Shown one piece after another: positions 8,011 to 15,664 of a stretch of 64,000 nucleotides of DNA. Each line of letters opens with the position of its first letter. Position 1 is the first letter of the stretch. The notes below the pieces were generated by a model, which did no database searches, was not told where the DNA came from, and saw only the letters and a program-made list of their open reading frames with translations. Source of the DNA: Fulvivirga ulvae (GTDB lineage: Bacteria; Bacteroidota; Bacteroidia; Cytophagales; Cyclobacteriaceae); assembly GCF_021389975.1 (NCBI RefSeq), contig NZ_CP089981.1, forward strand, positions 1,506,501 to 1,570,500, written 5' to 3'. Position numbers and translations under genes: made by a program.

Positions 8011-10557
8011 ATGGCTAAAAAATATGTACTACTCTTTTTCCTATTTTCAGTAGCTCTGAAAGCAATCTGCCAACACAGCAGTGTATCCCTAAAAACCGCT
8101 ATTGGTCAACTGGAGAAAAAGCATAGCGTAACATTTTCCTATGCCGATGACCTGGCAGAAAGGCTTCAGGTTTCCTTTGAAGCAGATGCATCTCTTAAAG
8201 AGCAGTTGGCAGACATTTCAAATCAAACCGGACTGGCTTTCAGCGAAGCCGGCAAAGGCGCCTATCTGATAACCCTAGCCTCCCATCACTTTTGTGCCCA
8301 AATAGTGAACAGCGGAACTGCTATGCCTATGGAGGGTGCGCAGATCATATTGAACAATAACCTGACCAACATTATATCCGATGAAAATGGTTATGCAAAA
8401 TTTGACGGAAAGCTAACTTTTCAGGACACAGTCAGTATTCAATACTTTGGTTTTGACACTAAGAAAATAACCGCCGGAAGCTTGCTAGGTGATAAATGCC
8501 CAAGGGTAGAGCTGACCTTTGGAGAAACCACACTCCGGGAAATAGTAATTACCAGCTATATCACTTCCGGGATTGACTTTTCCAATGAAGACCACAGCTT
8601 TATTATTAATACTAATGACCTTTCTTTGCTTCCCGGCGAAACAGACGGTGATATATTACTGGCTATTAAAACCCTGCCAGGGATATCTTCCCCGAATGGA
8701 AAAGCGGGCAATCTGCATACACGGGGAAGCACTACGGATCAGACACTGGTGCTTTTTGACAATATTCCTATCTACCATAAAGGTCACTACTTTGGTACTA
8801 TCTCTCCTTACAACCCAATTGCCGTCGACCAGGTAGAGGTATACAGAAGCGGTTATGGCCCGGATCTTGGTGGCAGGGTTGGAGGGGCTATAAAGTTGGA
8901 AAGCCGCAAATCCGTACCAGACTCTGCGCGATTTGGTGTGGGCATCAACACTTACTATGGCTCTGCCTTTTTTGAAGTACCCGTGAGCAAAAAACTTGGA
9001 GTTTCCGGATCAGTCAGGTCTACCTATAATGGAGAATGGCAATCACCTAAACTTGAAGCACTTAATGAGCTTGCCTTACAAAATTCCATTATGAACCGTG
9101 CGGAAGAAAATATAGACATGGAAGTACTTAACAGCAGTTTCACTTTTTATGATCTGAATTTCAGTTCTAACTATAAGTTGAAAGAAGGTAATATATCCAT
9201 GAGTTTTCTGGCTATTGACAATTTACAGGAGGGAAGTGTATTAAACAAAACGCGTAACTCAGTACAAGGTCTTGATAACTCATTAAAAAATAATGGGGTA
9301 AACACCGATTGGTCACAGTATTGGAGCCCAAAGTTTAATACCACCGTATCCGCCACATACTCAGACTATGAGGTGAGATTACTAATAACGCAAAACCCGG
9401 CAAACAACCCTGCATATATTCCAAACTTATTTGAGCAGCGTATAAAGGATTTTTATGTAAATGCAGAAGGAAATATACTGCTGAATCAGGAAAGAAACAG
9501 CAACCTTAACCTGGGTTATCAGGTGAACCGGCATGCTATCGATGGTTTTGTTTACTCCAACAGGCCCAACCGTCCTGAAGTATCCATCGATACACATAAT
9601 GAAGCCTACCTGCACTCATTCTTTATCAATCATCAAACTACTCTTTTTAGGAAACTAACTGTAAATAGTGGTATTAGAAATAACTACTACACTCCACTGG
9701 AATACTTCAGGGTGGAGCCAAGATTGTTTTTAAACTGGAAATTGAAAAACAACTTTTCTGTTAAATCAAGTTATGGTCTGTATAGCCAATACATTACCCA
9801 ATATGTCTATTTCGACTTTGAAGACAGCAAAATTGAAAATTTAACATGGGAATTGGCCTCCAATGAGAGACCCGTAATTAAAAGTACGCAATGGATGCTT
9901 GGCTCTATCTGGAGGCCGGGAAATTTCGTGCTGGATTTCGAGTTCTATCATAAGAATATATTTGATTTATCTACTCTCAAATCAGACAAGAGACCCACGG
10001 ATCCTGACCGATCTGCCATAGGAGATCTTGAAGTTTATGGCGTGGATGTGCTATTAAAGAAAAAGTGGAATAAGTTAGATACGTGGATCAGCTACAGTTA
10101 TGCTTACACTGATATGTACTTTCAGGATCTGAACCTTCTTTCTTTTGAAACTTATTATGACCAACCGCATACGCTAAATATAAATGCCACACTGCCATAC
10201 AAAAACTGGAGCTTCTCCATAGGCTGGCAATATCAATCAGGTGTTCCTTTTTATACCAACAATACTTTTTTCCCTGTTCCGGGAGAAGGTGGTAATCAGC
10301 AGCCTGACCAACCGGTAACTGCTCAAAAAAATGAAGGAAGATTTCCTGTTCAACACCAACTAGACCTCGCGGTTGTATATAAATTTCCTAAGAGGGTCAA
10401 ATCGTGGAATGGCTCAATTGGCCTTTCGCTGCTTAATGCTTACGACAGGGAAAATTTTGTTGCAGAAAATTACCTTACTTTCGGCCCAAATACTTCTCTG
10501 GAGCAGCAATACGCCATTGGGTTTGCCCCTAACATTATGCTAAATATTCGGTGGTGA
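8011..10557 (+). CDS. TonB-dependent outer-membrane receptor with N-terminal STN signalling domain
   Basis: 848-residue active transporter and signalling receptor. A signal peptide ending ...LKAICQ is followed by an STN domain (about 22-90, LEKKHSVTFSYADDL), a carboxypeptidase-regulatory-like domain (about 95-160), a TonB plug (about 205-290: LLAIKTLPGISSPNGKAGN, then HTRGSTTDQTLVLFDNIPIY) and a 22-strand-type barrel ending ...NIMLNIRW with terminal Trp. The STN domain and the upstream sigma/FecR pair show that ligand binding probably feeds back on transcription. No SusD partner follows, so this is not a classic polysaccharide locus; iron-chelate, peptide or small-molecule uptake are all possible. 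The next gene converges with a 5-bp gap. Confidence 0.92.
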   Translation: MAKKYVLLFFLFSVALKAICQHSSVSLKTAIGQLEKKHSVTFSYADDLAERLQVSFEADASLKEQLADISNQTGLAFSEAGKGAYLITLASHHFCAQIVNSGTAMPMEGAQIILNNNLTNIISDENGYAKFDGKLTFQDTVSIQYFGFDTKKITAGSLLGDKCPRVELTFGETTLREIVITSYITSGIDFSNEDHSFIINTNDLSLLPGETDGDILLAIKTLPGISSPNGKAGNLHTRGSTTDQTLVLFDNIPIYHKGHYFGTISPYNPIAVDQVEVYRSGYGPDLGGRVGGAIKLESRKSVPDSARFGVGINTYYGSAFFEVPVSKKLGVSGSVRSTYNGEWQSPKLEALNELALQNSIMNRAEENIDMEVLNSSFTFYDLNFSSNYKLKEGNISMSFLAIDNLQEGSVLNKTRNSVQGLDNSLKNNGVNTDWSQYWSPKFNTTVSATYSDYEVRLLITQNPANNPAYIPNLFEQRIKDFYVNAEGNILLNQERNSNLNLGYQVNRHAIDGFVYSNRPNRPEVSIDTHNEAYLHSFFINHQTTLFRKLTVNSGIRNNYYTPLEYFRVEPRLFLNWKLKNNFSVKSSYGLYSQYITQYVYFDFEDSKIENLTWELASNERPVIKSTQWMLGSIWRPGNFVLDFEFYHKNIFDLSTLKSDKRPTDPDRSAIGDLEVYGVDVLLKKKWNKLDTWISYSYAYTDMYFQDLNLLSFETYYDQPHTLNINATLPYKNWSFSIGWQYQSGVPFYTNNTFFPVPGEGGNQQPDQPVTAQKNEGRFPVQHQLDLAVVYKFPKRVKSWNGSIGLSLLNAYDRENFVAENYLTFGPNTSLEQQYAIGFAPNIMLNIRW

Positions 10558-10562
10558 TGCGA

Positions 10563-11150
10563 TCAGGCTGCATTTTCAAGCTGTCTGACGTTGCCCTGGT
10601 TTGTCTTAGACTTCCTGATGGTAACAAAGCCAAAGTTTATAAAGGGTCTCTGAAAGTCAAGTAGGAAAGGTTTGTCGGAATTGACAATCACATGGGCGGA
10701 GCTGTTGGTGCATTCCATAAACGGCTCGCGGCTAATGAATTTATTTGGCCGTATCATTTCGGAAAGATCTCCGTGAGAACAGCCTACACAATAATCATAT
10801 CCATTTTTCCTGGCATACTTCTGTAGCGTGATTAAAAGCCCGGCTATTATAATATCATTGTGAAGCCCATCACCATTTAAAATTAGCAGATCAACAACAA
10901 TCGACTCCTTTGATCTTTCAACGCCAAGGTCAGATTCATCCGCCTGTATAAAAATATTGGAAGGCAAAACGGCCGTCTTGAACCTCAAGGCTCCTATCAT
11001 TTTACCTCTATAATTGGCAAATATCAGGTTCTCTTCCTGATGGTGTTCAGGGCTTACAAATGCTTTTAGATTGACGGGCTGATTGTTGGTAACCAAATTA
11101 AATCTATAACCTTTAATTTCAGCGTAATTCAAAAACAGAAAATTTTTCAT
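10563..11150 (-). CDS. Uncharacterised protein, possibly GNAT-like acyltransferase
   Basis: About 195 residues. FANYRGKMIGALRFK (about residues 45-60), SIVVDLLILNGDGLHNDII and GLLITLQKYARKNGYDYCVGC follow the strand-helix order of GNAT or autoinducer-synthase-like acyltransferases, but no diagnostic acyl-CoA motif is clear, so this is a fold guess. The ATG at 11150 is preferred over 11171 because the only promoter-like sequence (11175-11207) would start transcription at about the 11171 codon. It faces the TonB receptor tail to tail. No signal peptide. Confidence 0.6.
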   Translation of the reverse strand: MKNFLFLNYAEIKGYRFNLVTNNQPVNLKAFVSPEHHQEENLIFANYRGKMIGALRFKTAVLPSNIFIQADESDLGVERSKESIVVDLLILNGDGLHNDIIIAGLLITLQKYARKNGYDYCVGCSHGDLSEMIRPNKFISREPFMECTNSSAHVIVNSDKPFLLDFQRPFINFGFVTIRKSKTNQGNVRQLENAA

Positions 11151-11174
11151 ATAAACTGGTGTTCGTTTCATTAT

Positions 11175-11207
11175 TAAAACAGTTGTCCTTACGTATCTTA
11201 TACCACC
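11175..11207 (-). promoter_or_regulatory. Possible weaker copy of the ECF-like promoter motif
   Basis: Reading the minus strand: GGTGGTAT (11207-11200), 17 bases, CTGTTTTA (11182-11175). Both blocks match the fecR element, but the spacer is 17 rather than 14 and the G run is shorter. Confidence 0.3.
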
Positions 11208-11515
11208 TTTAAAAAAATAATCGTGGCCGCCAGCTTCTACCTTTATTCGGGGGCAAAAGCTACCAAACAGTAGTACAATTTACTGATTCCCAAGACGATG
11301 ACGACGAGATAAGAGAAATGGTTGTCTGCATTAACCGCAAAGCTTTCTTCTGTTGGTGAAGAATCACCTCTGGTCATGAGGTTGAGAGGTGCGCTTTACA
11401 TGACTGGTGAAGTCACTTATCACTATAGGTTATTAACCTCAGAATAAGTCTCCGGGATATTCTATCAATGGAAATTTATCAGATCTAACACCAGCAGGTG
11501 TGGGAGGAGTAGTAT
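11208..11515. other. Intergenic stretch, possible decayed coding fragment
   Basis: No supportable gene. A short open plus-strand frame (about 11313-11444) reads LSSVGEESPLVMRLRGAL and TGEVTYHYRLLTSE without a credible start. It could be an eroded remnant or chance. Confidence 0.3.
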
Positions 11516-12001
11516 TTACTCCCGATAATCCACAACGGTGGTTATTCTTTCTGCTGACAAGCGAAAAGTTCTGGTCCGTTTATTTAACCTGACCTTGATA
11601 ATGTTTGAGTGTCCTTCATTATAGTCCAAAAGACAAGTGTTAAATACATTGATTGTTTCAACGCTTTGCCATTTAATGGGAAGTGTGGCGTGAATTCTGA
11701 CATATTCATCCTCATATGTTACCGCTTCTATATTGGGAGCGATACATTTATTATTAATAGCCAATTGAAAATTACTTTCAAGGTAATCCTTTATATAGCT
11801 TTCCCTGGTCATATTATCCTTAACTGTAAGCAGTTCTGGATAAGCCGTAATCAGCGACCTTTCCAGATCTTTTTTGTCAAAGCTTATGTCCAGTGTATAG
11901 TTTTTATTGTCTTCTGAAATTTCAAATATGGCCATTCTAATATCATGGCCATATCCAACACAACTAAACAAAACAAACAATATTGATAGTAAGTATTTCA
12001 T
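11516..12001 (-). CDS. Small exported protein, DUF6702-like
   Basis: 161 residues with a signal peptide (MKYLLSILFVLFSCVGYG) and a beta-rich mature domain: HDIRMAIFEISEDNKNYTL, LDISFDKKDLERSL, YLESNFQLAINNK, VNVF-type strands. This arrangement resembles the DUF6702 family of Bacteroidota periplasmic proteins (recollection). Function unknown. It lies downstream of the YHYH lipoprotein gene on the same strand, separated by 200 bp containing a GC-rich hairpin, so it may be co-transcribed with attenuation. The Cys in the signal peptide (FSCVG) could be read as a lipobox, so a lipoprotein is possible. Confidence 0.65.
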   Translation of the reverse strand: MKYLLSILFVLFSCVGYGHDIRMAIFEISEDNKNYTLDISFDKKDLERSLITAYPELLTVKDNMTRESYIKDYLESNFQLAINNKCIAPNIEAVTYEDEYVRIHATLPIKWQSVETINVFNTCLLDYNEGHSNIIKVRLNKRTRTFRLSAERITTVVDYRE

Positions 12002-12066
12002 AATCAGTTAAACTCCATTTTTATAAATATCAATGATTCAAAAAATCGGGACTGATGTGTGAAAAC

Positions 12067-12103
12067 CGGGGGTTAAGCGCAAAAGGCGAAACGCTTACCC
12101 CCG
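12067..12103 (-). other. GC-rich hairpin between YHYH and DUF6702-like genes
   Basis: A 12-bp stem with one bulge (12067-12079 with 12092-12103) and a 12-base loop. On the minus strand only four T follow (GGTTTTC), so it could be a weak terminator, an attenuator or an mRNA-stabilising element. Confidence 0.5.
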
Positions 12104-12201
12104 TTATCACCAACACATGAAAAAGTGTTTTACCTTTGTACCTACTGTAAACAAAGCGGTGAGGTCGCAATTAATGCCACTCCACACAGACCCTTTATTG
12201 A

Positions 12202-13542
12202 TCATGGCCCTATCTTAAATGATGAATTAGGTGTACCAACAAGGCATCTTGAAATAACCGGAAATTCCTCTGTAATCACATAGAAATAATCGTACGTTCC
12301 GGTGGCCAACGTTACACTTCTGCCGATCCCATTGCATTCATCAAGGTCTCCCGCTCCGTTTACATATTTATAATCATTGGTATATTTTCCATTGTATTCA
12401 CCGCAAGGTTCAGTCATCCCGTCACCAGGCCTGTCCCCTGATTTCAACTGATAGCTGGAAGTGAGTTCAACTACAGCAGTACCTGAAGCATTCGGCCCAT
12501 ACATGTAAAGAATGGGGAAGCCATCTGCTGCCCAGCCTATTTGTACCGGGCTTGCAGGTATTGTTCCTGCGCTAATTCCCGCAGACAGTTGCTCTGCATA
12601 AATACCCATGTTGCCGTGATAGTGATACAATCCATCAGGCTGCACATGTGCGATTGCACAATCCAGTCCGACTTCATTCATATTGTTGTTAGGTTCCATC
12701 ACCCAATCCCAATTGTACTCTCCGGTATTTGGATTTTCAAATATAAAGGGTTCCGCCGGTGCAGGATCAATAGCCACTCCGTTTTTGGCTACACCGAATT
12801 TCCATTGTGGCCTTCCATCATTACCGGCGATGTTTGTTGCACTCGCTGCTTTCACTGGTGTATTGTCAAACTCGTAAGTTTTGGTACTATTATCCAGCGA
12901 AGAAACTATTTCAGGAATTTGATTTCTGAAATCATGAGTGGGTATTCCATTAGTCACCACCTCTCTGTTGCCAGAAAAATTGACCGTATTATCATCATAC
13001 TGGTTCGCTACCGGTGTTTCGGTACAACCACGGTCGTCCTGGTCAGTAGAATTGTCGTTTGAGCAGGTATCTCCTCCACCATCTGTATCATTGTCGGTTA
13101 TTGTTATAGTTAGGGTTGAAGATGAAGACAACGACATATTACTATCAAAACCGCTATTTGATAAAGTAACAATGATAGTTTCGTCACCTTCCACATCCGC
13201 ATCATCAATTAAAGGAATATCTACAGTAATCTCGGAATCGCCGTCTGCAATGGTGGCCGTGCCGGAAGTTGCCGTATAATCACTGTCAGAAGTTGCCGTG
13301 CCTGTCAGCGTATACTTAATACTAACACTGCTGCCTGTCTGATTTGCTTTATCTAACGATATTTTGAATCCGGTACCCGGGTCGTTTTCCGATGCAGTTG
13401 TAGCACCATTTACGGATACCTCATAAGTTTGGTCATCAATAGTCGTGGTTGGGTCATCATCACCTCCACAGCCAGATAGAGAGAACACGAAAGCCCCGGC
13501 ACAGGCCAGGCGCAAAAATTTTTCAGCTAATAGTATTTTCAT
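12202..13542 (-). CDS. YHYH-domain lipoprotein with Calx-beta domain
   Basis: 446 residues. Lipoprotein signal ending LSGC, then GGDDD, consistent with surface export. A Calx-beta domain covers about residues 40-155 (TASENDPGTGFKISL, IPLIDDADVEGDETIIVTLSN, LTITITDND), probably calcium-binding. The YHYH domain covers about 190-446 with the signature DGLYHYHGN near residue 305 and several conserved Cys (TCSNDN, DRGCTE, VGLDCAIAH, TEPCGEYNG, DECNG). The role of YHYH proteins is not established. The upstream region carries a copy of the fecR-type promoter motif, which links it to the sigma/FecR/TonB system. Confidence 0.85.
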   Translation of the reverse strand: MKILLAEKFLRLACAGAFVFSLSGCGGDDDPTTTIDDQTYEVSVNGATTASENDPGTGFKISLDKANQTGSSVSIKYTLTGTATSDSDYTATSGTATIADGDSEITVDIPLIDDADVEGDETIIVTLSNSGFDSNMSLSSSSTLTITITDNDTDGGGDTCSNDNSTDQDDRGCTETPVANQYDDNTVNFSGNREVVTNGIPTHDFRNQIPEIVSSLDNSTKTYEFDNTPVKAASATNIAGNDGRPQWKFGVAKNGVAIDPAPAEPFIFENPNTGEYNWDWVMEPNNNMNEVGLDCAIAHVQPDGLYHYHGNMGIYAEQLSAGISAGTIPASPVQIGWAADGFPILYMYGPNASGTAVVELTSSYQLKSGDRPGDGMTEPCGEYNGKYTNDYKYVNGAGDLDECNGIGRSVTLATGTYDYFYVITEEFPVISRCLVGTPNSSFKIGP

Positions 13543-13570
13543 GTGTAAAAAATTAAGTTAACGGTAATGG

Positions 13571-13606
13571 TAAGACAGGCAACCTGTCATTAATACCACC
13601 CCCTCA
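13571..13606 (-). promoter_or_regulatory. Putative ECF-sigma promoter of the YHYH gene
   Basis: On the minus strand TGAGGGGGTGGTAT (13606-13593), 14 bases, CTGTCTTA (13578-13571). The first block is identical over 14 bases to the one before fecR (7044-7057) and the spacing is equal. It ends 28 bp before the start codon, as a promoter should. Confidence 0.6.
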
Positions 13607-13628
13607 CTTAATTTTTTTTTGAAGGATT

Positions 13629-13663
13629 AAAAACCTCCCAGGTTCAAAAATCCTGGAGGTTTT
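13629..13663 (-). terminator. Terminator of the fetAB operon
   Basis: AAAACCTCC plus AGG pair with CCT plus GGAGGTTTT with one bulged base. On the minus strand a run of five T follows. It sits 8 bp after the fetB stop codon. Confidence 0.8.
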
Positions 13664-13670
13664 AAGATGG

Positions 13671-14468
13671 TTATCTATTCTTTCTGAAAATCGTTTTTTT
13701 CAAAATACCACAGCTATCAAAAGCCCGGTGGTAAGTAATAAAAATAGTTAAAGATACACTCAAAGTAGTAGCAACGAAAACGGCCAGCATAATAGCAATT
13801 TGATACTTAATGGCGGTGGCGGGGTCTTCACCCCCTATAATCTGGCCAGTCATCATGCCAGGTAAAAACACAAGACCCATGGTTGCCATACTGGCAATAA
13901 AAGGTTTTAGGGCAGCTCCCATACTATCTCTGAAAAAAGGGACAATTGCTTCGCGCTGGCTTGCTCCCACCGCCAAATGATACAGGTATCTCTTTTCATC
14001 TTTTTTAAGATCTTCATAAAATTTAGAGATGCCGATAATATCTCCTTTCAACGAATTTCCCAAAAGCATACCACCAATGACGATCAGATACCTGGCATCA
14101 AAGATATTATCGAGATCTACCAAAACCGCATTAAAAAACCATAGAACAAGGCTGGTGGATATCAGAAATGCCAGAAAAATAGGGGGCAAAAATATTCTGT
14201 AATTTAATTCACTATTATTGACCGTGGATACTGCTGCGAACACAATCATACCAATAACCCAAGCGGCATTGAGCCAATTATTATCCAGCTCGAAAAAATA
14301 TATAAGAACAATACCCACCACAAACAATTGCCCGGTCATTCGTATGGCTGAGACAATTAATTTTTTCACAATCCGGATTTTAAAATAATAAGCCAACAGC
14401 ACGGGTATAAGCAACAATAAGTAAGCTAAGACCAATGCCAGAGTTGATATATCCTGAGAACCTTCCAT
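13671..14468 (-). CDS. fetB: FetB-type ABC transporter permease (UPF0014)
   Basis: 265-residue inner-membrane permease with about seven transmembrane helices (for example LALVLAYLLLLIPVLLAYYF near the N-terminus). Family landmarks are SAIRMTGQLFVVG, the GGMLLGNSLKGDIIG stretch, GASQREAIVPFFRDSMGAALKP and FLPGMMTGQIIGGEDP. E. coli FetAB is reported to export iron and protect against oxidative stress; applying this here is inference. The ATPase gene lies 2 bp upstream, and both are read as one unit closed by the terminator at 13629-13663. Confidence 0.88.
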   Translation of the reverse strand: MEGSQDISTLALVLAYLLLLIPVLLAYYFKIRIVKKLIVSAIRMTGQLFVVGIVLIYFFELDNNWLNAAWVIGMIVFAAVSTVNNSELNYRIFLPPIFLAFLISTSLVLWFFNAVLVDLDNIFDARYLIVIGGMLLGNSLKGDIIGISKFYEDLKKDEKRYLYHLAVGASQREAIVPFFRDSMGAALKPFIASMATMGLVFLPGMMTGQIIGGEDPATAIKYQIAIMLAVFVATTLSVSLTIFITYHRAFDSCGILKKTIFRKNR

Positions 14469-14470
14469 AA

Positions 14471-15103
14471 TTAATTTAATTGATCAAGGTCAATCAATCT
14501 AACATCATTTCTTTCCCAAACCCAGTCATGTGAAACGATAAGAATCGTCTTCCCTTTTAACCCTAAAAAATATTGAGCAACTTTTTCTTTCAATGCTTCA
14601 TCCAGTGCCGATGTAATCTCGTCAAGCAAATAAACAGGTCTGGCCAGGAGAATAGATACAATAATAGCTAACCGCTGTTTTTCACCGCCTGAAAGCTCCG
14701 GTATCTGTCCTTCATATAATTCCTCATTCAGGGAAAATTCCCTGAATAATTTCATGATATCTTCTCTGTCAACCTTCAGATCTCTGTTAGTATCATAAGA
14801 AAATATTTCTTCAAAAAAATCTTTTACCTGCCCTTCCCCAATATTCATATCCTGACTAACATATGCCATCGATTTTCGGGCTTTCCATGCAGCACCTCCA
14901 TCGAGTTTTTGACCATCAAAATATACCCCACCTTTATCCGGTGGCAAAAAGCCCAGTATCAGTTTAAATAGGGTTGTTTTTCCTGCACCTGACTTCCCTT
15001 TTATCCTTACTTTTTCACCTTTTTGGATATCAAGGCTGAATCCATTAAAAACGTTCTTTGAATTAAACTTTACAACGATATTCTGTAATTCAATGACATT
15101 CAT
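14471..15103 (-). CDS. fetA: FetA-type ABC transporter ATPase
   Basis: 210-residue nucleotide-binding subunit. Walker A is GKSGAGKTT (about 36-44), the signature LSGGEKQRLAI lies near residue 133, Walker B is VYLLDEITSALDE, and the H-loop is IVSHDW. It is short and without fused membrane domain, as in FetA. It pairs with the permease directly downstream. A perfect 14-bp palindrome at 15126-15139, 22 bp before the start codon, is a candidate operator controlling the pair. Confidence 0.88.
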   Translation of the reverse strand: MNVIELQNIVVKFNSKNVFNGFSLDIQKGEKVRIKGKSGAGKTTLFKLILGFLPPDKGGVYFDGQKLDGGAAWKARKSMAYVSQDMNIGEGQVKDFFEEIFSYDTNRDLKVDREDIMKLFREFSLNEELYEGQIPELSGGEKQRLAIIVSILLARPVYLLDEITSALDEALKEKVAQYFLGLKGKTILIVSHDWVWERNDVRLIDLDQLN

Positions 15104-15125
15104 ATATTATGGTAAATACACTTGT

Positions 15126-15139
15126 TGAACAATTGTTCA
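15126..15139. promoter_or_regulatory. Palindromic operator candidate upstream of fetAB
   Basis: TGAACAATTGTTCA is a perfect 14-bp palindrome, the size and symmetry of a dimeric HTH (for example TetR-type) operator. The repressor is not identifiable here. Confidence 0.5.
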
Positions 15140-15315
15140 TGTATTTTAACTAAAACCTGACGTTATTCCTATTTAAGAAGTCTTTGCCGGCTTGGTTATA
15201 AGCAAAAGATAAAGGAAGAAGAAGTATAGGCCAATCGGTCTGCTCCGATATTATGCCTAATCAAAAGTGAAGTTGACCCGGATCGGGTAATACCTGTTTT
15301 AAAATTTTTAAGGAT

Positions 15316-15654
15316 TTATAGCTCTTCCAAAAGGGATAATCCTTTGCTCATGTCTCCGGACGTCCATTGCCAGTTTTCATGAAGGCGGATTTTACCATTA
15401 TGCATCACTTCAGGTGTTGATTTGCATGTACCCGTCATTATTTCACCCTTGTTGTTAATCTGATGGTATCTCATATTCAACACGCCCTGCTCATCAACAA
15501 GTGCTATTAAATGTCCCTCCGTAATATTACTGCCTGAATATCGGCACGTTACAATGTTGCCTGTCTGCCTGTAGTGAAAAATCATTTCACTGTCAACTTC
15601 ACCATTTTCAGAATTGATTACCGGTTTGAACTTCCTGTCATTATAGTCAATCAT
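15316..15654 (-). CDS. Small conserved protein (often mislabelled N-acetylglutamate synthase)
   Basis: 112 residues from the ATG at 15654; a longer frame from 15747 would overlap the upstream antiporter gene and its extra residues are antisense to nothing conserved. RKFKPVINSENGEVDSEMIFHYRQ, NIVTCRYSG, GHLIALVDEQGVLNMRYHQIN and HENWQWTSGDMSKG are the hallmarks of a widespread Bacteroidota beta-sheet protein built from repeated short strands. No acetyltransferase motif is present, so the common database name is probably wrong. It starts 10 bp after the antiporter gene stops, suggesting one transcript. Confidence 0.8.
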   Translation of the reverse strand: MIDYNDRKFKPVINSENGEVDSEMIFHYRQTGNIVTCRYSGSNITEGHLIALVDEQGVLNMRYHQINNKGEIMTGTCKSTPEVMHNGKIRLHENWQWTSGDMSKGLSLLEEL

Positions 15655-15664
15655 TCGACGTTTT

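Noticed and set aside
11609..11917. 102-codon plus-strand frame opposite the small exported protein
   Set aside because: Sense gene has a signal peptide and sensible composition; the antisense frame does not.
12541..13062. 173-codon plus-strand frame opposite the YHYH gene
   Set aside because: The sense strand has clear Calx-beta and YHYH domains; the antisense frame has no motif and no start context.
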